From an uncultured Pseudomonadota bacterium (GTDB lineage: Bacteria > Bdellovibrionota_B > Oligoflexia > Oligoflexales > CAILAO01): a stretch of 8,395 bases of DNA. Positions within the stretch are counted from its first letter, which is position 1. Each line of letters starts with the position of its first letter. Location: positions 1 to 8,395 of the forward strand of contig CAILAO010000179.1 of the NCBI GenBank assembly GCA_903832105.1. Reading direction: 5' to 3'. Under the pieces are notes generated by a model. It was not told where the DNA came from. It did not search any database and worked only from the letters and a program-made list of their open reading frames with translations. Both the position numbers and the translations under genes were made by a program. Below are positions 1-5,447 of this stretch, in pieces.

Positions 1-1043
1 GGATTAGTGAGGCGTCCCCTAATTACGCGGCGTCCCCCAATTATGATTTCTAGAATTCTGCCGAGACTTCCAAAACCTCGCTGCCATTCTGTGATACAGG
101 CATTCAGTTCAAAGAGCGGGATTTGAAGCATCAGGACGTATGACTGGAAGGCAACAAATTCTCCCAGCGAAAGAGCGCCAGATCTTATGTGATGTATCCC
201 GTAAAAAATCAAAATGGCATAGGCAACAACTGTCGGGAAGGCCCCAAGGGGGAAGATTTTCCATTCTGTTTTGATGACTTCTCTTCGCCGATTGGCATAG
301 GTGCGAGCTTCCTTGTTTAGCAGGCCTTGCCAGAACCCCTCGTCTGCGGAGGCCCTTTGAAGCCTCACTGTGGCAATAGCTTGAGAAATTACGTTGGAGA
401 GTTCAGAGAGTTTTTCTTGTGCCCAAACATGTTGGGTGTACTCAAGTCTTGCGAGTTTCACCATAAAAGGAGGGAGCACGATAAAAGCCGCAAGACTTAC
501 ACACGTGAGCCATGGATCGATCATGACCATGGTGGTGACTGCGAGTATGGAAAAGAAGATAAGGTCATAGGTCAAAACAATTGTAAAGCCATGTATGAAT
601 CTGCTAGCGTTCCAATCGGCCGTTGCCCGATTCATGAGATCACCAAGGGTATAGTCGTGAAATGTTTTTATTGGTTGAAACCTTAGAGCGTCCCAGTACT
701 CGACTTTCATTTCGCGGCCTGCGGCGTGCGTTCTGCGTGCAAGCGTCTGGCGCCACGCCCAACGACCGAACCATCCAGCGGCTGCTAGGACTAAAAATCC
801 CTCAACCATGAAACGCAGCGTCTCGACTCTGGTCGCGCCCAGAAAGATCGATGGGACTTTTAACGTAACGGCATCTTTTGCGGTCAGAAGATCGATTGTC
901 CATTGCGTGAATTTTGGTGTCAAAATCTCTGTGGTGCTCGTAAGTAATAGCGCGAGAGTCCCGCATACGTAGGCTATCCAGTGCCTAGCGAGAGATCTGC
1001 AAAAATAGCGAGTACTACTTATGTTGTTTGACAGGGTCACCAC
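1..1043 (-). CDS. Type I ABC exporter, transmembrane domain (partial, runs off left edge)
   Basis: An uninterrupted minus-strand frame of 347 codons reaches the window edge. It reads as the six-helix membrane domain of a type I ABC exporter. Hydrophobic segments lie near residues 22-42, 78-96, 153-172, 177-195, 265-285 and 290-312. The family-typical coupling segment 'LGDLMNRATADW' is at about 133-144 and the end-of-TMD motif 'WQRGFGSLGRILEI' at about 320-333. No ATPase domain (Walker A, signature, Walker B) is visible: it should follow at once but lies beyond the edge or is lost. The start is a GTG at 1043 (or the next GTG, 1040), chosen because AGAGGA at 1049-1054 gives good spacing. The substrate cannot be told. 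The last 15 codons (below position 45) do not resemble an exporter and coincide with a GC-rich repeat, so the gene may be truncated there. It is divergent from dinB. Confidence 0.82.
   Translation of the reverse strand, partial: MVTLSNNISSTRYFCRSLARHWIAYVCGTLALLLTSTTEILTPKFTQWTIDLLTAKDAVTLKVPSIFLGATRVETLRFMVEGFLVLAAAGWFGRWAWRQTLARRTHAAGREMKVEYWDALRFQPIKTFHDYTLGDLMNRATADWNASRFIHGFTIVLTYDLIFFSILAVTTMVMIDPWLTCVSLAAFIVLPPFMVKLARLEYTQHVWAQEKLSELSNVISQAIATVRLQRASADEGFWQGLLNKEARTYANRRREVIKTEWKIFPLGAFPTVVAYAILIFYGIHHIRSGALSLGEFVAFQSYVLMLQIPLFELNACITEWQRGFGSLGRILEIIIGGRRVIRGRLTN
11..43. repeat. Two-copy 18-bp-period direct repeat (GGCGTCCCCyAATTA)
   Basis: GGCGTCCCCTAATTA (11-25) and GGCGTCCCCCAATTA (29-43) differ at one of 15 positions and are offset by exactly 18 bp. 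They begin where similarity to ABC exporters fades (about position 45). Short GC-rich, AATTA-flanked units of this kind resemble REP-type or transposon-end sequences, but no transposase is visible and the element continues past the edge. That it is mobile is inference. Confidence 0.5.
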
Positions 1044-1048
1044 AAAAT

Positions 1049-1054
1049 TCCTCT
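1049..1054 (-). promoter_or_regulatory. Shine-Dalgarno site of the ABC exporter gene
   Basis: On the minus strand this reads AGAGGA, ending 5 nt before the first of two consecutive GTG codons and 8 nt before the second. It decides the non-ATG start, because no in-frame ATG lies nearby. Confidence 0.55.
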
Positions 1055-1102
1055 AAAAAGCTTATCCGAACCCAACGCATTGTTATTCTTGCAAAGAAAA
1101 TC

Positions 1103-1116
1103 GTTTTTGTAAAAAC
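1103..1116. promoter_or_regulatory. Inverted repeat upstream of dinB (possible operator)
   Basis: GTTTTT (1103-1108), a GT centre and AAAAAC (1111-1116) form a perfect 6+6 bp dyad 22 bp before the dinB start, inside the 95-bp divergent spacer shared with the ABC gene. No E. coli-type LexA box (CTGT-N8-ACAG) is present, so this is the only operator-like element I see. Nearby TTTGTA (1106-1111) and TAAATT (1127-1132), 15 bp apart, could be weak -35/-10 elements. If they are, the message would start at or very near the ATG. Both readings are tentative. Confidence 0.3.
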
Positions 1117-1138
1117 CTTTCCTTGATAAATTAGACCT

Positions 1139-2230
1139 ATGGCGGATCTTCACCCATCACTTTTAAAAAGAAAAATCATTCACGTCGACATGGACGCATT
1201 TTTCGCGTCAGTTGAGATTCGAGATAATCCGGCGCTTCGCGGCAGACCCATCGTTGTTGGGGGCTCTCCAACGTCGCGAGGGGTTGTAAGCACTGCTAGC
1301 TATGAGGCGCGAAAGTTCGGCATTCGCTCGGCGATGCCATGCTCCCGCGCCGCAGCACTATGCCCGCAGGCGATTTTCTTACCACCGAGGTTTGACGCAT
1401 ATTGTGAGGTTTCTAGGGACATTCGAAAGATATTTAGCGAGTATTCTAATCTTGTGGAACCCATGTCGCTTGATGAAGCCTATATTGACGTCACGAATAA
1501 TCCTCAAGGGCTATACGCGGTAAAAATCGCGCAGGAAATCAGGCGGAAGGTTTTTGAAGTCACCTCACTGACATGCTCGGTTGGCGTTGCACCTAACAAG
1601 CTTGTCGCAAAAATTGCCTCGGATGTTAATAAGCCAAATGGCATCACCGTGGTTTTGCCCGAGCAAGTTGAGGCCTTCATGAAAAATCTGCCGATGCGCA
1701 AGATATCGGGGATTGGTCCGGTTTCTGAGAAAAAGCTCGAAAGCGCCGGCATCAGGATCTGCTGTGACCTATGGAAATATAGCCAAGAAGAACTTGAAGA
1801 CAAGTTTGATCATTGGGGTGAATGGCTGTGGTACGTGTCGAGAGGCATTGACGAACGGCCAGTAGAATCTTTTTATATTCGAAAATCGCTTGGGAAAGAA
1901 GAAACCTATCCAACAGACATTCTCGATATAGCAGTGGTCATATCTCATATCAAAGAGATCGCCGCAGAAGTCGCTGATAGTCTTGTCAAAAAAAATATCA
2001 AAGGCCGGACGATTACGCTCAAGATTAAATACGCAGATTTTACTCAGATCACTCGCAGCCAGTCCATTGAAGCGCCGACGAACGACGTTGCTATTATTGA
2101 GGATGTAGCGAAAACTCAACTCAGCAAAACAGAAGTTGGCAAGAAAAAGGTCCGTCTCATCGGCGTTTCGGTCTCAAATCTCGACGGGGAAACGACGACG
2201 CTCATTGGTTCTGATGATGAAGATGATTAG
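1139..2230 (+). CDS. dinB: DNA polymerase IV (Y-family translesion polymerase)
   Basis: Full-length Y-family polymerase of 363 aa, close to the usual ~350. It copies damaged templates without proofreading. The catalytic N-terminal motif 'IHVDMDAFFASVE' spans 14-26, with metal ligand D17 and a Phe steric gate at 22 aligning with E. coli D8 and F13. 'SLDEAYIDVT' at 110-119 supplies D112 and E113. 'CSVGVAPNKLVAKIASD' is at 146-162, the HhH-like thumb 'ISGIGPVSEKKL' at 189-200, and the little finger starts near 'KSLGKEETY' (249-257). The ATG at 1139 has no clear Shine-Dalgarno, but it gives the expected N-terminus. The C-terminus ends in an acidic DDEDD run instead of a recognisable QLxLF-type clamp-binding motif. 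Stop is TAG. The neighbour downstream is convergent, 15 bp away. SOS control is usual for the family but not demonstrated here. Confidence 0.97.
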   Translation: MADLHPSLLKRKIIHVDMDAFFASVEIRDNPALRGRPIVVGGSPTSRGVVSTASYEARKFGIRSAMPCSRAAALCPQAIFLPPRFDAYCEVSRDIRKIFSEYSNLVEPMSLDEAYIDVTNNPQGLYAVKIAQEIRRKVFEVTSLTCSVGVAPNKLVAKIASDVNKPNGITVVLPEQVEAFMKNLPMRKISGIGPVSEKKLESAGIRICCDLWKYSQEELEDKFDHWGEWLWYVSRGIDERPVESFYIRKSLGKEETYPTDILDIAVVISHIKEIAAEVADSLVKKNIKGRTITLKIKYADFTQITRSQSIEAPTNDVAIIEDVAKTQLSKTEVGKKKVRLIGVSVSNLDGETTTLIGSDDEDD

Positions 2231-2245
2231 GGGGGTGCCCCAATA

Positions 2246-3052
2246 TTACTCGCTTGTACCTTCCATGTGCATCTTCAGTGACTTCGTAAATCCAAGAACA
2301 TTTGAGGGGTAAGATTCCATGATCCCGGGAACGCCGTTGTAGTTAGCAAGGGCTTCTCTGTAAAGCGATTGTACTTCACCAGGGTCATCGAGATCGACAT
2401 TGCTATCATGTGTTTTTGCCAGGGAAAGGTAGACCTTAAGTAAGAAGACGCTATATAGAACGTTATAGAGTGGGTCTTCCACGGTTTTTCGGCGCATGCC
2501 TGAGTTTCCGGAGGCTAGCTCCCAAAGCTGCTCCCAAGGTTCCCTACCAAAGGTCGGGGCAACACAATCCTTAACCCTGCCATTGAAATATTCGATTGCC
2601 TCAGCTCTTGCATTATCCCTTCCTCGACGTCCAAGCTGATCATTTACCTCCTCTATAGCGGGACCGGTGAGTTGGCCTAGACCCGTACCGTTGCCCTCAT
2701 CTGCGGTTCTGTCGAAACGTGATTCGAGTTGGAAGACGCCTGTCATAATGGCTGCATCAACACCAAAACAGAGGCAAATCCCTGAGATTAATCTGGCGAG
2801 TTCTTCTGGAGGAAGAACGGGATCCTCATCACGATCGGCCGTTTCTCTCTTGATATATCCTGCAAGTTGTTCTGCAGTTGGTTGCGGTTTATAAACGACG
2901 AATGTTTCGTGAACATACTTCGCTCCACCCATGTACCCAAGAACTTCCGATCTAGGTGTTTTTTGAACTGTCTTGCAACCAGAGAGAGACCAAAAAATGG
3001 ATGACAAAAGTATTGCGCCTTGAGCGACGGATATCCATACCTTGACAGTCAT
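2246..3052 (-). CDS. SLT-domain lytic-transglycosylase-like lipoprotein
   Basis: A 268-aa predicted outer-membrane lipoprotein. A signal peptide with lipobox LSGC puts the lipidated Cys at 26; Lys at +2 does not match the inner-membrane retention rule. The SLT-like core starts near residue 82. 'GVFQLESRFD' contains the presumed catalytic Glu110, followed by 'GTGLGQLTG' (122-130) and a later 'NYNGVPG...YPSNVLGF' (237-255), the order seen in soluble-lytic-transglycosylase domains that cut peptidoglycan glycan strands to anhydromuropeptides. The ATG at 3052 has an excellent Shine-Dalgarno (GGAGGTG). It is the last gene of a minus-strand cluster, 48 bp after the preceding protein, which suggests co-transcription with two outer-membrane proteins. 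It is not a named Mlt family that I can assign. Activity is inferred from motifs only. Confidence 0.82.
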   Translation of the reverse strand: MTVKVWISVAQGAILLSSIFWSLSGCKTVQKTPRSEVLGYMGGAKYVHETFVVYKPQPTAEQLAGYIKRETADRDEDPVLPPEELARLISGICLCFGVDAAIMTGVFQLESRFDRTADEGNGTGLGQLTGPAIEEVNDQLGRRGRDNARAEAIEYFNGRVKDCVAPTFGREPWEQLWELASGNSGMRRKTVEDPLYNVLYSVFLLKVYLSLAKTHDSNVDLDDPGEVQSLYREALANYNGVPGIMESYPSNVLGFTKSLKMHMEGTSE

Positions 3053-3057
3053 AAACC

Positions 3058-3064
3058 CACCTCC
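3058..3064 (-). promoter_or_regulatory. Strong Shine-Dalgarno of the SLT lipoprotein
   Basis: Minus-strand GGAGGTG lies 5 nt before the ATG at 3052. It is the strongest ribosome site in the cluster, so this third gene may be translated well even if the message starts far upstream. Confidence 0.7.
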
Positions 3065-3100
3065 ATTGAACCGGGATTTTATTTTAACATAAAGGAGAGG

Positions 3101-4051
3101 TTAAAAAAAGAAACCGAAATTTATTGTGTAATATGTGTTTTTTACAGTTATGTTCCTGAAAAAACTCTCATAACCGCCGCTATAATCAATATAGACATGA
3201 CTCCCAATGTTATTACGTAACGAGACTCTAACCCGAGAGGCCTGTGCTGGTGTTGGGGATGTGGAACCTGACAACTTTTTCGCTTTAATAGAAAGCGCCC
3301 ATCCGATATCTGGGATAACAGACCAGATGGCGGGCCACCCGTAAAAAGGGATCGCAACGCCCGTTACAAGCCACGTTGTTGAATATTGATAGATAGCGTA
3401 CTCTTTGCTCAGTCCTTTTTTTACCGATTCGATGGTGTATTGAGGAAGCGACACGATATACATCCGATTCCATTCCACTCCGGCAAATGGACTGGCGCGA
3501 AAACAGAATGTTTGACAATTTTTTGGATCGGGGGCAATAAAATTATAGAGTTTTGCACCGGCATAAAACCGCATCTCGGCAGGCGTGCTCAAGTCAGTAG
3601 CTTTTTCGACACGCGCATATTCTGCGAGAGTTTCAACCAGCCAAGACTCATCGTAGGAGCGACAGGCTTCGCGCCATAGGAAGAAAGCCTGGGCTTGAGG
3701 AAAGATCATCTTATTAAACGTATCGACACCTTCGTTGTCACTTGTAACTGTGACGTCGCGGTTTCCAACTCCTAGAGTTACCCCGGAGGTGAAAATTTTT
3801 TTCTTGGGACATTCTAGTGGCCCAGTGTGCACCGGGGATGTCGGCTTAGTCACCTGATTAGCTTTTTTTGGTAGTCTAGGCTCCTCATGGTTTGGCTCAG
3901 GTGATCCATAAGGACGTGGGATTTTTTCTTCGAGTTTCGGCGCGGGTTCTAAGTCTTCAAATCGGCCACCGAAACAAAGCGTCGAAATACTTAGCGATGT
4001 AATGCCAAAAAAAAAGAAGTTAACGATGCTCATCAAGCGAATCGGACTCAT
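3101..4051 (-). CDS. Predicted outer-membrane protein with Pro-rich N-terminal linker (unrecognised family)
   Basis: I do not recognise the family. The 316-aa product has a signal-like N-terminus (hydrophobic 8-24). 'STLC' at 23-26 is a poor lipobox because of Leu at -1, so signal peptidase I cleavage is more likely. A Pro/Glu/Lys-rich linker covers about 33-76. After it come alternating, aromatic-rich segments, and the C-terminus 'TYYTINFGFFF' ends in Phe with alternating hydrophobic residues, the usual beta-signal for BAM-dependent outer-membrane insertion. Four cysteines (81, 130, 179, 183) remain after the signal and could pair in the periplasm. It sits 43 bp after the upstream barrel gene and 48 bp before the SLT lipoprotein, consistent with one operon. 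No clear Shine-Dalgarno supports the ATG at 4051; the ATG at 4033 (residue 7) is an alternative. The long linker could span or bind the peptidoglycan layer (inference). Confidence 0.68.
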   Translation of the reverse strand: MSPIRLMSIVNFFFFGITSLSISTLCFGGRFEDLEPAPKLEEKIPRPYGSPEPNHEEPRLPKKANQVTKPTSPVHTGPLECPKKKIFTSGVTLGVGNRDVTVTSDNEGVDTFNKMIFPQAQAFFLWREACRSYDESWLVETLAEYARVEKATDLSTPAEMRFYAGAKLYNFIAPDPKNCQTFCFRASPFAGVEWNRMYIVSLPQYTIESVKKGLSKEYAIYQYSTTWLVTGVAIPFYGWPAIWSVIPDIGWALSIKAKKLSGSTSPTPAQASRVRVSLRNNIGSHVYIDYSGGYESFFRNITVKNTYYTINFGFFF

Positions 4052-4094
4052 ATTTAAAGATTAACGTAAGACCCATATTTAGACAATGGTTTTT

Positions 4095-5132
4095 CTAGCG
4101 GCCTTTTATGTCATAGGAAAGGCTGAGTGAGACACATCTACTGTTGATGCGGTTGTCACCGCTGCTGATATTTCCGATCATGCCGAGAACGCCTCCCAAG
4201 TGTATTTCGAAACGGTCGAGATTCACCGAGAAGTCAAGCCCGTAGGTTAATTGGGGTTCACTCTTCCAATAAAACTCCTGACTCAGCGCGCGAGCTTCTT
4301 TGCGAGAAGTATCCGAAAGCGTTTCTGAAGAAGACGCGATCTCCCCGGTGACCGTACTGGTGTAATTGGCCCATGGGAAAACGGTAAATCTTTTAACAAG
4401 GAGGATGCCGATGTTGGCGCCGCCCTCATATTTTTGGACTTGATAGCGATACTTGGTTGAAGACGAGGTCACTGACGTTAGCGTTGTTGGATCGCTTTCT
4501 TCTTGAATGGCAGCAATGTTTTTAACGCCAAGAATTAAGGTGCTGGTAACGTATCTAGGAAGAATGCTGAGCGTTGGAATGTAATATGCATAAAGACCGA
4601 TGCCGCTATATGATATTTGGCTATTAAGCTCCAACCTGTAGGTTACTCGATCACTGTTGTAAGCAAATGACTCATCAAGATAGTGGATATTCCGTTTTCC
4701 AACTTCCGCAGCGAATCCGATGCCGAAATTTTTCTGCGACAAAGCGATATACGGTGCCGCGCTCCAGCCCCTATAATCAAGATACCGCTGATAGTTATTG
4801 GGGTGGCTCTCACGGTCGCTGCTTATATCATAGCCATCGGGGGCAACGCGGACATCGATGTAGTCATAGCCACCCGTAAAAGTGATAGTATCGCGTTTCG
4901 GGATAATATGCGCAACCGGCGCAGATGCGAAGAAAGGAATTTGCTTCTTCTGGTGTTGTTCGTAGTAGTCTTCGAGTTGAGCGCCTTCGTAGTATATGCT
5001 GTTGGAATCGATTGAGTCGGCGCCGTAAGCAAAATTTACCGCGAAAAATGAGAAAAATGCGAATAGGACAAGCAGACCCAAAAGTGTCGGATCTCCAATT
5101 CGAGCTAGTATTTTACTTTTATGTTCTCGCAT
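4095..5132 (-). CDS. Predicted outer-membrane beta-barrel protein (unrecognised family)
   Basis: The 345-aa product begins with a signal peptide, hydrophobic at about 16-34, with likely cleavage after AYG, before ADSID. The mature part has many alternating amphipathic stretches, such as 'TITFTGGYDYIDVRV', 'SYSGIGLYAYYIP' and 'EIHLGGVLGM', and ends in 'CVSLSLSYDIKGR'; I estimate around 12 strands. It lacks the terminal Phe typical of many porins. I chose the ATG at 5132 because it gives a normal signal peptide. The frame is open to a GTG at 5189, adding 19 basic residues (364 aa), which would make the n-region unusually long; neither start has a good Shine-Dalgarno. It is first gene of the minus-strand envelope cluster, divergent from the sulfatase-family gene. 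Stop is TAG. Substrate or role unknown. Confidence 0.75.
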   Translation of the reverse strand: MREHKSKILARIGDPTLLGLLVLFAFFSFFAVNFAYGADSIDSNSIYYEGAQLEDYYEQHQKKQIPFFASAPVAHIIPKRDTITFTGGYDYIDVRVAPDGYDISSDRESHPNNYQRYLDYRGWSAAPYIALSQKNFGIGFAAEVGKRNIHYLDESFAYNSDRVTYRLELNSQISYSGIGLYAYYIPTLSILPRYVTSTLILGVKNIAAIQEESDPTTLTSVTSSSTKYRYQVQKYEGGANIGILLVKRFTVFPWANYTSTVTGEIASSSETLSDTSRKEARALSQEFYWKSEPQLTYGLDFSVNLDRFEIHLGGVLGMIGNISSGDNRINSRCVSLSLSYDIKGR

Positions 5133-5212
5133 AACTTTTATTCGCTTCGAAGAAATCTCAGGGCAAAAGAAACCCCTTCTTCTCTTCACTAAGTGTGCTT
5201 CGGCTGTTTTAA

Positions 5213-5242
5213 GATATAAATTTAGAGAGATCTTTTTGCGAA
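5213..5242 (-). promoter_or_regulatory. Tentative promoter of the envelope cluster
   Basis: On the minus strand, TTCGCA (5242-5237) and TATATC (5218-5213), 18 bp apart, each match the sigma70 consensus at 4 of 6 positions. The -35 hexamer would lie in the centre of the inverted repeat at 5230-5249, a natural place for a repressor. Weak evidence. Confidence 0.3.
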
Positions 5243-5249
5243 AAAAGAT
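5230..5249. promoter_or_regulatory. Perfect 8+4+8 inverted repeat (possible operator)
   Basis: ATCTTTTT (5230-5237), loop GCGA, AAAAAGAT (5242-5249): all eight pairs match. It lies between divergent genes, 40-100 bp upstream of the two possible beta-barrel starts. Its arms are A/T tracts, so it is unlikely to be an intrinsic terminator. An operator is the simplest reading. Confidence 0.4.
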
Positions 5250-5251
5250 AA

Positions 5252-5263
5252 TTTTCTAGAAAA
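5252..5263. promoter_or_regulatory. Perfect 12-bp palindrome (possible operator half of a tandem site)
   Basis: TTTTCTAGAAAA reads the same on both strands and starts 2 bp after the preceding inverted repeat. The centre-to-centre distance is about 18 bp, roughly two helical turns, so two dimers could bind the same face. No regulator gene is next to it. Confidence 0.35.
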
Positions 5264-5403
5264 GAGACGCTAAAATGGTGGGTTGAGCTAAGTAAGAACT
5301 TTGTTCGTGCTGCCTAACGAAAAAGTCCTTTTTTTGAAGAGAGCATCGCACATCTATGCCCATTCACCCATTTCTTGCCAAGTATTCCAAACATCCAAAT
5401 TCT

Positions 5404-5432
5404 TTGACACGTTAACGCCGTTTCTCTACTAT
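5404..5432 (+). promoter_or_regulatory. Sigma70-type promoter of the sulfatase-family gene
   Basis: TTGACA (5404-5409, perfect -35), a 17-bp spacer, then TACTAT (5427-5432, 4 of 6 to TATAAT) with more TAT-rich sequence behind it. Predicted transcription start is about 5439. It lies inside the open frame that begins at 5292, so the true start codon is probably downstream of it. The remaining 5264-5403 stretch shows no other gene. Confidence 0.55.
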
Positions 5433-5447
5433 ATTATTAGTGCTTTT

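Noticed and set aside
327..686. 119-codon plus-strand open frame
   Set aside because: It lies antisense to the ABC exporter membrane domain, shows no protein-like motifs, and the minus strand explains the region well.
2227..2247. GGGG-GGTG-CCCC hairpin as a bidirectional terminator between dinB and the SLT gene
   Set aside because: The stem is only four pairs, no U-tract follows, and it overlaps the dinB stop. Too weak to annotate.
4683..5032. Open frames on both strands within the beta-barrel gene
   Set aside because: They are shadows of the barrel gene, which has a signal peptide and amphipathic strands.
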